The notes under the pieces are model-generated. The model saw nothing but the letters and a program-made list of their open reading frames with translations, searched no databases and was not told the DNA's origin. DNA of 64,000 nucleotides. Source: Psococerastis gibbosa (lineage: Eukaryota; Arthropoda; Insecta; Psocodea; Psocidae). How positions within the stretch are numbered: position 1 is the stretch's first letter; each line of letters opens with the position of its first letter. Position numbers and translations under genes: made by a program. The stretch spans positions 24,141,419 to 24,205,418 of the forward strand of contig OZ020486.1 in NCBI GenBank assembly GCA_963971405.1. The letters are read 5' to 3'. Shown in pieces: positions 30,263 through 40,654 of this stretch.

Positions 30263-33200
30263 TTAGAGTGAAATGCGATAATGACCGTGAGCTAAACTAT
30301 CAATTCCATTACGACACACATACCGTTTATCATCATAAGGGCTGAGAGTGAGTTTTTGTTGTTTAATTGTAAAAAGTTTATGATCAATACTTTGAATACG
30401 GTACATTGGTTTACACGAGTCTTTTACACTGTAGGACTTAAATAGGGTATTGTAATAGTCTTGATGGGAAATATGATGTTTGAGTGTTGAGCGAACTATA
30501 CCTTTGCCCACTTTCTTTTCTTTTCCCTCCTCAAACAAGGAATACAATTTGGGGCGTAAAGCAACACATTGTAAAATGTGAGAATGAGCATTCTCATCTT
30601 TAAACGTCCCCACTTTCTTTTTATTTTCAATATTGTATAAGAGATGGTTTGAGGGATATACTGAGTTATCAAATAAATGGGGGTATGGCTTTAAATCAAC
30701 ATATAAATCATCACTCTCAACCTCATAAACCAGAGAATCTGTATCTGTTAAAATCAGTGTAGCTTTATCACCATACCTTTGTTTTACAAAGTTATAATGA
30801 AATTCATACATAACGACCTTAGATAGTTCCAGAACGGTTAGACCAACAAATATTGGCTTATTAAGTAAAATATTAGTTTTTTTTGAGCGGACTGCAATTA
30901 AGTCTTTTGAAAAAATCTGAAAATCTTTAAATGCGGGGGATGAGATAAGTTTGCTAGCTCGTTTGGTAGTGTTAACTAACTCTAATTTTGTGTGTTTTCT
31001 AACATTCTCCATTGTCTTCCCAAACATACTATTAATTTTCAATTTGTAAAAATCCTTCTCGAAATCATTACAAGCTAATTTTCGTTTTTCTGTGTTAAAA
31101 TCGATAAAGGGTCGCATCCAAGCGCTTTGTTTAAAAGCTAAAATTTTATGTGTATTTTTTAATTTTAAACCCAATTCTAAACATTGCTTCAAATTTCGAT
31201 AGTGTATAACATAGTTGTGTTTATCGTTTAAGTTGGGAATAAGCTTTGAGATTGTGGATGATAAAGATATATTATTTTCAGCAAGAAATTCCTTACAATA
31301 GGGGGAAATCATGTTTGAAGTAACAACACAATGTTCGGCTGCCAGTGGGTATTCATTATGTAAGTCGTGCAATTTTTGTGGATATTCCAAGTCCACCTGC
31401 AATATAAACCCATCATCCCCCTCGTCAGGTATGAGCATTACATCAAAGTTTTTAATTTCTTCCATATCCATCCAACGAAACCCACTGACAGGCAAAAATT
31501 GGCGCATCGCATGTCCGTACAAGTTAGTACAATCCCAATATACTATAAATTTGGATGGTTTATTTGATTCAAATTTTTTTAAGTATTTATTGTTACTTTC
31601 AGCAAATCTTTTTGAAATCATACTTATACCCCCGCGAATCCCAGCCTCACAAAACAAATGCATATTAGGATCAGTCAACAGCTCAATTTCTACTCTTGTC
31701 ATTTTTAAGCAGCTTTGAAGAGCTAGTCCTGGTGCTGTGTACATGTGACAAATTTCAAGGTTATCGTTTTCGAAACATAAGGCTCTGAAGGCTTCAAAAA
31801 CATCACAAAGAAGAAGGGTGTCTGTTAATACATATAAGTCTTGGTATTCCCCTAAATTCTTTATGTTAAAAACATTCCACACTTTTTGAGCGTGTTCATA
31901 TTGTTCTTGTGAAATCTCCTCTTGAGTTAATCGACTAAAAAATGCTTCGATTGGAGGCAAATGCTCATCATTAAATTTTGATTCATGCGTCATATATTCA
32001 TAGGGGAAGACACCTTTCCTCAACATTAAGTCTAACTTTTCACCCACAAAACATGTTTTCATAATTTGAAATTTATCTTTACCCACATCAACAAGATTTT
32101 TTACTAAAGAGTCTAATGAGGTGGCCATAAATTGGTATGTATCTAAAAAGCGTAACTCCCCAATACTGAAGGCTATATATTCCTCCATAGTTTTAGCTAT
32201 ACATGTAATTTTTATATTTTTTAGCTTCCCAACCCCTTGCATGATAAGATGTCCATCATAATGTCTCAAGTTATGCATAAAAACGGGGATATGTTTTGGA
32301 GTTCGAAAATTGCTCATATTACAGACATTATGTAATGCTTGTCTATATTTCCCCGTTATATGGCAGTGGTCTATTACTCGATCAGCTCCTAGTGGCTTTT
32401 GACAAACATTACAAATGATAGAGTTTTTAAAATTTTCTCTATCCTCATCAGTCATAATTACCGGTTTAATATTTTTATAAATTTCTAAAATTTCATCCTT
32501 AACATTTAATAGGGATTTCAAAAATACATCAACAGCATCGGTTCCCCTGTAAACTACCGGTTCTTTAAACTTATTCCCATTGATATCCACAACAACGTAG
32601 GAAAACCCTGATGGTATATGCATTGATAATTTTTCAGTGTTACAACTGGTCCCTTCAATGGGACTGAGAATGCTCTCGAAATCGGCATATATTCTATATG
32701 CTACAGGGATCATATATTGTGGCTTATCGAATTTCATAATACTTTTCTCCTTAGTTGGAAATGTGGTTTTTTGCGGATCATGTGTTGAGCAGAGTGGTTT
32801 ATGTTCGTGTAAGCGTTCAGCACTACTGAAGGGGTGTATACACCAACGGCAATAAAACTTTTGTTCCTTATGTTTCGTGATTGAGAAATTAAGTTTGTTG
32901 AAATTTTTAATAAGACAATAATGTGAATTTTTACCTTCAGTTATGTAAAGCAGATCTACTAGCTTATTATAATGTTGACTTTGTGATAAATATAATGGAA
33001 ACAATCTTTGTTCATAACCAAACACATTTACTCCGATATTATTCATTTTTTCAAATTTTGGAATGACTTGTAAAGATACTGGGTATGTTATACCTTTCAT
33101 ATTTAACTCCTTCTCACACTTTTTATAATTATGAACTCGCTCAGCGTGTATCTTTACTGGATGCAAGTATGCTAAAATTGACCATATAAAACATTTAAGG

Positions 33201-34291
33201 TCTTCATTTTTAATATTGATTACTGCTTTGGTGTTATATATTTTTTTAGGTAAAGGAATGTAACTACTACCACTGCATGGATTATATTCAGCAATATAGA
33301 TACTAAAACTTTTTAAACATTTCAACACCCACCCGCTTCCCATTGCTTGAAATTTATCTATTTTTATTAGAATTTGTTCAATCATTTGTTGATATTTTAT
33401 TGTGGGGTTATCACTTAGGAGAAGTTGTTCGTTTTTAGCACGAAACCACGCCTTAGTATAATTTTTATCGCTGTCGGGTCCACGTTCAAATTCAATATGT
33501 AGAGCTACATGCCATTTAATAGCTTTTAAAAGTTTTATGTTTTCAGTTGTAATGGTGTCAACCTCGCCTGTCATATTATTTAGATAAACAACTGGATCAT
33601 GTATGGTCATGTTTTTATAATTATATTGTTTTACAACACCATCTAGAGCTGTAGATGTTTTACATGCAAAGTTCTCATCGGTAGATAGCTCTCCCCCGCT
33701 CATAATTGTGCAATTATTTATATGATTAGTAAAATAGTCTCTCATAAATAATTCGTTGCAATTGAAACAATTAATAATATGTATGCTTAATATGTGGGTT
33801 TTCAAATTATACTTTCGAGTAAAAGGTGCTGAACAGAATTCACAAATAAATTTATGTTCAGGGATTTTAACAGATTCAAGATTCTTGTACTCACATGGAA
33901 AGATGGATATGCATTCTTTACATAGAACTGTTTCAGTAGTGTTGATGATTTCACCTCCGCAACTCTTGCATTTCCCTCCATTCCCAGTCGATGTTGGTTT
34001 AGGTGTGATTTCATATGGAAAGATGGATGTGCATTCTTCGCACAGAACTGTTTGAGCAGTGTTGATAATTTTCCCTCCGCAACCCTGACATTTCTCTCCA
34101 TTCATAGTAGATGTTGGTATTGGGGCAATTTCGACAGGTTCAGAATTCTCGTACTCACATTTAAAGATGGATGTGCATTCTTCACATAGAACTGTTTGAC
34201 CGGTGTTGATGATTTCACTCCCGCAACCATCACATATTCCACATTTATATTCACCCTCGTTCAGTTTCCTTTTCTTCATTGGGGGTGTCAT
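30263..34291 (-). CDS. Protein-primed family B DNA polymerase (1342 aa)
   Basis: Full-length, uninterrupted pPolB. The N-terminus has three tandem zinc ribbons (CxxC..CxxC at 20-39, 68-87 and 108-127), a C2H2 finger (150-171) and another Cys/His cluster (175-194). Exonuclease motifs: YADFES (Exo I, 535-540), NLRHYDGHLI (Exo II, 674-683) and YVLTDTLLLCD (Exo III, 820-830). Between Exo I and II lies a CNVC...DHCHITGKYR...HNVC treble-clef insertion (627-657) usual in animal Polintons. Polymerase motifs: YWDCTNLYG (A, Asp920), KINSMFGK (B, about 1085-1092) and LTDTDSLVY (C, 1181-1189). The enzyme would replicate the linear element from its terminal repeats with a protein primer. Its 5' leader is shared with the OB-like gene. 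Confidence 0.97.
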   Translation of the reverse strand: MTPPMKKRKLNEGEYKCGICDGCGSEIINTGQTVLCEECTSIFKCEYENSEPVEIAPIPTSTMNGEKCQGCGGKIINTAQTVLCEECTSIFPYEITPKPTSTGNGGKCKSCGGEIINTTETVLCKECISIFPCEYKNLESVKIPEHKFICEFCSAPFTRKYNLKTHILSIHIINCFNCNELFMRDYFTNHINNCTIMSGGELSTDENFACKTSTALDGVVKQYNYKNMTIHDPVVYLNNMTGEVDTITTENIKLLKAIKWHVALHIEFERGPDSDKNYTKAWFRAKNEQLLLSDNPTIKYQQMIEQILIKIDKFQAMGSGWVLKCLKSFSIYIAEYNPCSGSSYIPLPKKIYNTKAVINIKNEDLKCFIWSILAYLHPVKIHAERVHNYKKCEKELNMKGITYPVSLQVIPKFEKMNNIGVNVFGYEQRLFPLYLSQSQHYNKLVDLLYITEGKNSHYCLIKNFNKLNFSITKHKEQKFYCRWCIHPFSSAERLHEHKPLCSTHDPQKTTFPTKEKSIMKFDKPQYMIPVAYRIYADFESILSPIEGTSCNTEKLSMHIPSGFSYVVVDINGNKFKEPVVYRGTDAVDVFLKSLLNVKDEILEIYKNIKPVIMTDEDRENFKNSIICNVCQKPLGADRVIDHCHITGKYRQALHNVCNMSNFRTPKHIPVFMHNLRHYDGHLIMQGVGKLKNIKITCIAKTMEEYIAFSIGELRFLDTYQFMATSLDSLVKNLVDVGKDKFQIMKTCFVGEKLDLMLRKGVFPYEYMTHESKFNDEHLPPIEAFFSRLTQEEISQEQYEHAQKVWNVFNIKNLGEYQDLYVLTDTLLLCDVFEAFRALCFENDNLEICHMYTAPGLALQSCLKMTRVEIELLTDPNMHLFCEAGIRGGISMISKRFAESNNKYLKKFESNKPSKFIVYWDCTNLYGHAMRQFLPVSGFRWMDMEEIKNFDVMLIPDEGDDGFILQVDLEYPQKLHDLHNEYPLAAEHCVVTSNMISPYCKEFLAENNISLSSTISKLIPNLNDKHNYVIHYRNLKQCLELGLKLKNTHKILAFKQSAWMRPFIDFNTEKRKLACNDFEKDFYKLKINSMFGKTMENVRKHTKLELVNTTKRASKLISSPAFKDFQIFSKDLIAVRSKKTNILLNKPIFVGLTVLELSKVVMYEFHYNFVKQRYGDKATLILTDTDSLVYEVESDDLYVDLKPYPHLFDNSVYPSNHLLYNIENKKKVGTFKDENAHSHILQCVALRPKLYSLFEEGKEKKVGKGIVRSTLKHHISHQDYYNTLFKSYSVKDSCKPMYRIQSIDHKLFTIKQQKLTLSPYDDKRYVCRNGIDSLAHGHYRISL

Positions 34292-34368
34292 GTTGAAAGA
34301 TCACACAAATTTACTTGTAAAGTGGTATTACTTGGAAGAAGGTTTGATTTCAACTATGCTCCTCAACC
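34292..34368 (-). promoter_or_regulatory. Shared leader/promoter module, copy 2 (polymerase)
   Basis: Plus-strand ACACAAATTTACTTGTAAAG, TATTACTTGGAAGAAGGTTT and TCAACTATGCTCCTCAAC match the DNA upstream of the OB-like gene (22799-22880) base for base apart from a few changes and an 8-bp gap. The same block, inverted, lies at 34527-34590. Confidence 0.6.
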
Positions 34369-34526
34369 AATGTGTTACAGTTTTATGCAAGTTTCGAAAT
34401 TAACTATTATTAATAACCATGAGTCAAGTACAATTGGCTTAAGGTTAGCATATAACTTGAAGTATATAATAAGTGATAGCCGGAGGCTGACAAATTATGA
34501 TAGCTAGTTACACTATTCTGAGTTTA
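34369..34526. other. Spacer with stray terminal-repeat fragment
   Basis: It contains AAGTGATAGCCGGAGGCTGACA, preceded by AAGGTTAGCATA, a displaced fragment of the 155-bp unit of the terminal repeat. It separates the polymerase leader from the truncated OB-like copy. Confidence 0.55.
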
Positions 34527-34988
34527 GACCAAACCCTCATTCAAATAATACTAGGCCTACTTTACAAGTGAATTTGTGAAATCTTAGAACATGGCATGTC
34601 TATGTGATAAAGTTAATACCAACTATGAAATGATGTAAATCAAATAAATAATCATTGCGGAGGCGAAATCGCCCGAAATATGGTATGTAGGCTACAACGT
34701 ACAATAAGAACATAAATGATGCCCGGAGGTAAAAAGCAAGAGTGGCCTAAAAGTGTCCCAGAAACCCCCTGTGATATGATGTGTTGTGGTTTTATAGGCT
34801 ACAAGGTTAGCATAGAAGTAGTATAAAATAAGTGATAGCCGGAGGCTGACAATGTACAATTAGAACAATAATGATGCCCGGAGGTAAAAAGCAAGAGTGG
34901 CCTAAAAGTGTCCCAGGAACCCCCATGCCCGGAGGTAAAAAGCAAGAGTGGCCTAAAAGTGTCCCAGGAACCCCCTTTTATATCTACT
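34527..34988 (-). repeat. Right terminal inverted repeat, shortened form
   Basis: From the outside: a 295-bp block identical by eye to the left end (34694-34988), then a block equal to left 22201-22274, then a block equal to left 22750-22872. Two segments of the left arm are absent: the extra tandem units with CTT run and SINE, and the body of the OB-like gene. Confidence 0.85.
34591..34638 (+). pseudogene. Truncated 5' end of the OB-like gene
   Basis: After the same leader as at 22798, the frame begins MACLCDKVNT; the full gene begins MASLCDKVNA. After ten codons the sequence jumps to the terminal-repeat block that lies beyond the 3' end of the full gene, giving a 15-codon frame. It is the deleted second copy of a gene once present in both arms. 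Confidence 0.85.
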
Positions 34989-35115
34989 CATACATACAGT
35001 ATATATACATAACATTTTGAATGGCGGGTGGTTTTGGGCTCAGGGGGTTATGAAATGAAAAGTTGTGAAGAAATTTTCCGAAAGTCGAACATTGGTCGCC
35101 ATCTCAATAGGTAGA
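34989..35115. repeat. Target duplication and host repeat D, right half
   Basis: The first 6 bp (CATACA) repeat 21353-21358. The rest (AACATTTTGAATGG, GGTTATGAAATGAAAAGTTG, GAACATTGG and AGGTAGATGAATCTCC) aligns inverted with about 59690-59825. Joined to 20835-21352 it restores one repeat unit. Confidence 0.85.
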
Positions 35116-35167
35116 TGAATCTCCTTAAAAAAGTAAGTAAATGTAATTTTTTTGAATGACTTCTTAT

Positions 35168-35400
35168 TGACCTAGGCCTACTTATAGTGAGTGGGATAGG
35201 TCCCTTGTCTAATGCCAGCGACCCCATAGATTTCGGACATTATTTGTATTGTTTCCGTATGCATTTTTGGCCATTCTCAAACTGGTATACGTTCTCGATG
35301 TCAACCTACACCGGTAACAAGCAATAATGGACAAGCTGAGACAAGCTTGTCATTGACGCAATGAAACAGGCGAAAGCATGACTTATCCAAGTACAGAATA
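35168..35400 (-). repeat. Dispersed repeat, family C, copy 4
   Basis: Inverted relative to copies 1-3; it shows GACAAGCTGAGACAAGCTTG, CGAAAGCATGACTTA and GGACATTATTTGTATTGTTT. Confidence 0.65.
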
Positions 35401-35429
35401 CAGATACGATATAACTATGCCGTTGTCAT

Positions 35430-35560
35430 TATTGGGGTTAAAAATGTAAACAAGACAATTTTGAATAGTACTTTCCATTCTAAAATCATCTTGTTTACAT
35501 TTTTTATCACAGGTTACAATTAAAAATTATCGCCATACTAGGCCTGCAGCAGCGGTAACT
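35430..35560. repeat. Dispersed repeat, family E, palindromic
   Basis: ATGTAAACAAGACAATTTTG on the left faces AAAATCATCTTGTTTACAT on the right around a CTTTCCATT centre. The core matches 5884-6010, 12350-12640 and the middle of 62102-62252. Confidence 0.5.
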
Positions 35561-36109
35561 AACCATCGGGTGATTATGTGCTAAATAGGACAATCAGAGG
35601 TAGAAGCGATTCTGAAACAGTCGTTTCTAACCGACGGAGGGGGGGGGGGGCGAATCGTTATCACAAGACTTGTAACGTTTTATAACCGATATTCTTTATC
35701 AAGACATTTTTTAAAGACTTCAAGTAGGATTTGAACAAAGCTATCACCTCTTTTCTGAAAGCTACAATTTTATCTGGATGAAGCCGAAAAATTTCGGCGT
35801 CTCAGGCGCCACACCAATAACGACGTATAAAGTGGAAGGTAATGAATGGAGAATTGCCGGGAGATCGTGACCTGCATACCCCCCCCCCCTCCCCCTCTCC
35901 TACTTCCAATCACCGTTTCTCATCTTGGATTATTTTGTAATGTTCGAGGCATACAGTTTTAAAACCCTCGAAAAATTCAGCAAATGAGGAAAACAGATAA
36001 AATTAAGGATATATTTTGAAAATAACAATTGAAAACAATTTTGTAACTAAGATATTCAAATATTCTCAGTAAGAATTTTAATATTTGGGGCAAACCTGTT
36101 ATTTTTATA
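35561..36109. other. Non-coding DNA with G and C homopolymers
   Basis: A G run lies near 35638-35651 and a C run near 35880-35888, with CCCCTCTCC following. No gene was recognised. Confidence 0.4.
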
Positions 36110-36640
36110 TGGTGTACACACAGTACATCTTATTTCTCCTTTTTCTGGCTCTACAGCCCTTGATGAGCTTTGGCCTACTCGACAACACTCCTCCAGTCAA
36201 ATCGGTTTTGTACAACGCTCCACCATCTACGGACTCCCAACTCGCGAAGTTCAGCTTCCAACTCATCCTTCCAGCGTTTTTGAGGACGTCCGGCTAGTTG
36301 TCTTCCTGTTATGCTTGCTTTGTACATCTGTTTCCGAATGCGATCGTCTGGCATTCTTACAACGTGTCCCAGCCATCTATGCCTTCACCGTTGTGTATTT
36401 AATCTATTTCAGCGTTGTTTCTTATACGCCACTCTTTGTCTTCGCAGAGGGGTACATAGATCCTCTTTATTTTCTTTCTGACAGTAAGATTCCAGGTTCC
36501 CAAGCCGTATGTTGCAATAGGTCTGATAAGGGTTTTATGTATCCTTAACTTAGTGTCTCTTGATGTAAGTCTTGATTTTAGTAACCTCAGGTTCACGAAG
36601 TATGCTTTGTTGGCCTACTTTATTTATAAGGAGTATAAAT
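36110..36640 (-). pseudogene. LINE ORF2 C-terminal remnant
   Basis: Minus-strand translation reads SRDTKLRIHKTLIRPIATYG (end of the reverse transcriptase thumb), then, after a frame change, RHRWLGHVVRMPDDRIRKQM, AGRPQKRWKDELEAELRE and RRWWSVVQNRFDWRSVVEQA (with a stop in place of the Gln). This series is the usual C-terminus of a very common animal non-LTR retrotransposon ORF2. There are two stops between the RT part and RWLGH, plus the late stop, so the copy is dead. It is 5' truncated; no poly(A) is evident at the low-coordinate end. Confidence 0.85.
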
Positions 36641-37489
36641 AGCTCAGGAGTTAAGACGCATGTTATATAGTATATTATTAATAAGTGGCCACATTAGCCA
36701 CTGCTGAAGGTGTTTTATTAAGTGTGCGGATTGGTCAGGATTCCCCTTGAAGAAGTCAAAGGTCAAATAAAAATAATAAAAATCAAATAAGGTCAAATAC
36801 AATTTCAGAAAGTAGAATTTATGAAGGTATTCAATCAACTTCAATTATCCAAATAAATTGGTTTAAGATTAAATTGGAACAATATTATTAATTAGACTAA
36901 GATACGGACCAGTATCACTAGATTTATATGACAACTAATTATTAGTGCTATAGTAATAAGTTAAACTAACTAAACATTACCGTGTTTCGATTAAATTAGA
37001 TTGCTCTCAATGCTTTAATTTACATTAAAGTAGTAACTATATTATTGTAAATTTTATTATGTAGCTAAATTCATTCACATTCCTGAATTAATAGCATATT
37101 TAGGTCGGTCATACGAATAGGCAGACAATAGTGCACTTTCGTGTTCGCGGCCATTCCACGTTAAATAAATTCTGTCATATTTACAGATGCACATACCAAT
37201 ATATTATTTCTAGAAATTTTTGAAGCGAATGTTCGAAACGAATTCAATTCTGAAAATAGCATTTCAAAAATGTTTCAGTGGAAGTGGGGTATCTGTTGAA
37301 CCGCTCAATGGTCAAAGTGATTGAAAGCGTTAATAATGCGAATTATGGAGGCGAGTTCAAGTCTTTAATGCTGCATTACGCTGTAATTTTTGTTATAGGC
37401 GCGTCATTTAGTCTAAATCAGTCGCAAATCAGCCTATAACGGCTCTCTAGTTTACATTTTTAATTTTTAATTCAAATATTTTTGGATGG
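36641..37489. other. Non-coding DNA, nothing recognised
   Basis: No recognisable gene or repeat. Confidence 0.4.
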
Positions 37490-37800
37490 AAGGGAGGGGG
37501 AGGTGCATAAAAAACCATATTCGATTGGCTCTACTCTTAGGAATGGTGTTGCATGCTATCAGTTTCAGAGGGAAAACCCTGGGGAGACATCGTTTCATCA
37601 AATAGACCACGAGATCTTCCGTGAGCCGCGGCAGAGGCGACTTCCCGGATGGTTACTGCCGACTGGTCACGACTTCCTTCAGAAGCACTTGCACCGAATT
37701 GGGGTGGCTGACTCACCAGTGTGCCCACTGTGTTCCGATGCTTAAGGAACTGCAGAACACCTCGTGACGGCGTCGGATGGCCGAAATGCTACGTAAGGGT
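37490..37800 (+). pseudogene. LINE 3' remnant with RNase H-end zinc knuckle
   Basis: The plus strand reads RRLPGWLLPTGHDFLQKHLH, RIGVADSPVCPLCSDA, stop, GTAEHLV. The order HDFLxxHLxRIGxADSPxCPLC...TAEHL is the Cys/His knuckle after the RNase H domain of R1/Jockey/I-like ORF2 proteins. A stop interrupts the knuckle and the last Cys is gone. It is in opposite orientation to, and of a different LINE class from, the remnant at 36110-36640. Confidence 0.8.
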
Positions 37801-38297
37801 GTTGGCTGAAGTATAAGAAGTTTATTTCGATAATTGTACACTTTATTTAATGGCTTGCCTACTTTATGCCTTAAACATAGAATAAACACAGATAACATAA
37901 TTTATCTGAACATGGTAAGGAAAAAGTAAAATACTCGGAAAAAGTTGACATATTTTTGTTGTAACTGTAAACGAGCCAATGAATTTTCACAGAATTTCCA
38001 CAAGTTGGAGAGTTATCGTACTGAAGCGGGCTCGTTAGCGGCTCACTGCGCTCAAGACGGCCCGGGAAATTCAATAACCTTTCTTCATTCATATGTGACT
38101 GCCATATACTCGTATACTGAGAAAAGACGGTTTCCAATCTGAAATGTTACAGGAAGATGAAAGCCATGGAAAGATACAAAATTTAATCTTTTATTAAGTT
38201 ACCCAAATTTTCCATAGGCTTAGATTTTTCTATGTAACATTTTTTCAGGCTTATCTCAACTAAACAATTAAATAAATAAATATGTGTTTCTGTTAAT
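37801..38297. other. Non-coding DNA, nothing recognised
   Basis: No recognisable gene or repeat. Confidence 0.4.
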
Positions 38298-38690
38298 TTC
38301 ATAGATTTTAATAATAATACTAGATAACGAACTCTCCTGCATATTTTGAAACCAGCCGCCATTGCTATAATTGGATAAAAAACGTTGTTTACATTCATTT
38401 ACACCTTGAGTTCTTATGAGATTTCCTAACATTCTCTGTGAAAATTACTTTCAAAAGTTCAATCTTTCAGTTTATTTTCAGTGGATTTTGATCAATAGTT
38501 ACATAAAAGACAATATTAACTGAAACTAAATGAATATAAAATTTATTTAGTCGAGAAGTACCCATTTAAGAACAGGTACTTTGCGTTCATTCCATCCACT
38601 TATAGCAATGGCGGATGGCTTCACAACACTCCCTACAGAGAGCATGGGAGTTCGCTATCTAGTATTATTATTAAAATCTATGGTTAATTT
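38298..38690. mobile_element. Inverted-repeat element (about 0.39 kb)
   Basis: The arms are mirror images: left ATAGATTTTAATAATAATAC, TAGATAACGAACTC and CCGCCATTGCTATAA; right TTATAGCAATGGCGG, GAGTTCGCTATCTA and GTATTATTATTAAAATCTAT. The right arm is cut by the left boundary of the 2.5-kb tandem array, and only that half is carried in the later units. I cannot settle the class: no clear duplication is visible. Confidence 0.65.
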
Positions 38691-39680
38691 ATACAAGTAA
38701 TCAATAAGAAAGTATAAAGTAAAATCGTCAAAATATCATCAAAATCAGGTAGTTCTGTCATTGTGCTAGTGCCTCAGTGCCCTCTGAGCCCCCTCTGAAT
38801 CCGCCCATATAAAGAAAATTAAAACTTTCTTCATATTTTGAAAGGATTGAATGAGGAACATTTAATGCAAACGACAATTTATGTGCTGTCAGTTAGTCCA
38901 TCAAATCCCAATGAAAATAATGAACATCCGGGTCCCGGTTAGTGTGAAAGTAAATTTTGAAAACACAACACCCCGTGGGACCCCAGACACGTCACTGAAC
39001 TCTCTCTCAACCGCAAATTTAGCTCATATCGTCATATTTACACCGCACCTCATTCAAAAATAATCACACTGATTATTGTTGGTTTCCACTAAATTGAGAG
39101 GGACGTCCAATTTATGTTAAGATTCCATTGAATTCTCAAAAGAATTGGCGTAACAAAATAATGCACAGTAGCTTATCTCAGAGACGAAGTTATAAACATC
39201 AGCAGCCCTATTATGGCGATTTGCGATTAACACACTACCGGGTTTATTTCTTAATACCGCATTAGTAAGGTGTCACGAGACGGTGTTAAAAAATGCGCGG
39301 GAAATGTATAATTGAAGGATTTAAATAATAATAATAAATAAACATTAAAATGCACGGGTAGAATTTTGAATAAGAATTTTAATTAATGTGTCTACATCTA
39401 AGGAAGAAAAAATCGATAACTCTCGAAAAATATAATTTATCAATTTGAATTCCCCGCTCATTTTGCACTCATTTGTAAAAAGCTTACTATCCTCAGGATT
39501 CAAAAAAACCAATTGGACGTCAGTCATATAAGAATGGCCGAGCAATAATGTGTCGATGTTCCAAGCATCGCCATCACGATAAAATTTTCAATCTACATTA
39601 AAGTAGTAATATACAGTGCAGGGGGTTATTGCCCCCACCAAGTGGAAAAAATGTGAATAAAACACATTAATCAAGTCAAG

Positions 39681-39912
39681 ACATGTAGAGTGGTGGAACG
39701 GACTGTGACTATCACCCGAAAGGTTGTTGGTTCGAGTCCTACACTTCCTACATTTCCTGGCCATGCTTCGGAGGGCATGTAAAGCAGGCGGTCCCGGGCC
39801 TTCCTAGTTGAGTGGAAGAGAGGGCTTTATAGCCCTAACTCCGCTAGGTTGGCTTAGTAATAGAAACAAAACAAAAGTCCTCATATATTTATTTTTATTT
39901 ATTTATTAATAA
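39681..39912 (+). mobile_element. tRNA-derived SINE, family B (unit 1)
   Basis: ACATGTAGAGTGGTGGAACG, the B box GGTTCGAGTCC, the conserved body and an AT-rich tail (TTATTTTTATTTATTTATT). It was inherited by each tandem unit. Confidence 0.88.
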
Positions 39913-40654
39913 ATGGCCCTGATTAAACACTCTAATATTTATTCAATCCAATATTTATTTGATTGAAATATTTGGAATGTTTATGTTGAAGTATACGATT
40001 TGAATCTAAATTCAGGTTACCAATTTTTCTCAGACCAATATTTATTGGATTGAATATTTGAACAATATTCGACTTTGTAATTAACAACAATTATTTCCCT
40101 AAAAACCCACACATAAACATAACTTGTGTACATCATCACTTATTATAAGAACCGGTCCGAGTTTACTCGAACATGCTTTCCAATTTATCGATTAGTAGAG
40201 AGAAAATGATAAATGATTAATTTCATGGTAAATAATTTTCCTATGGTTAAATTTCGGATATCAAGGGGGGGGGGGGGAGTCGTCCACCTGACGTCACTGA
40301 AGGTGACGTAAATTCTACATAGGTCAGACCAACATATTCCCACACAGCAATAATGGCAGGGCACGCATTTGAGCGTGAATTTACTTTCATTTTATAAAAA
40401 AAATTTTTTTGCACAAAACCCAACAGTTTTTTGGATAAGCAAACTGTCCGGTTTCGTTACTAAATTTAACACCTAAAACATGTCTAAAGTTAGAAATCAT
40501 CAATGGAAAGGTTCGCAGAAAAATTATTTTTTAGTCATTTTTCATTAAAATTTAGTTATTTTTATTTTTTTACCCCCCGAAGCAAACTATCAAGGGGCAA
40601 GCGACCCCCCTCATTTTATAAACATTAATAACGACTACAATATATGTGAATTTA

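Larger units (their letters stand above)
21359..34988. mobile_element. Complete Polinton/Maverick (adintovirus-like) element
   Basis: It begins AGTAGATATAAAAGGGGG and ends with the complement. The outermost 295 bp of the two ends (21359-21653 and 34694-34988) look identical by eye, and a 6-bp duplication flanks it. It carries the diagnostic set: protein-primed DNA polymerase B, retrovirus-type integrase, FtsK/HerA packaging ATPase, adenain-type protease, and penton and hexon jelly-roll capsid proteins. It also has a PLA2-domain protein as found in adintoviruses. At 13.6 kb it is shorter than the usual 15-20 kb. All main reading frames are uninterrupted, which, with the matching ends, points to recent insertion. 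No envelope or receptor-binding gene was recognised. Confidence 0.95.

Noticed and set aside
21359..34988. An envelope or attachment glycoprotein gene in the Polinton
   Set aside because: No frame has a signal peptide, a long ectodomain and a C-terminal anchor; every large frame is accounted for by other functions.
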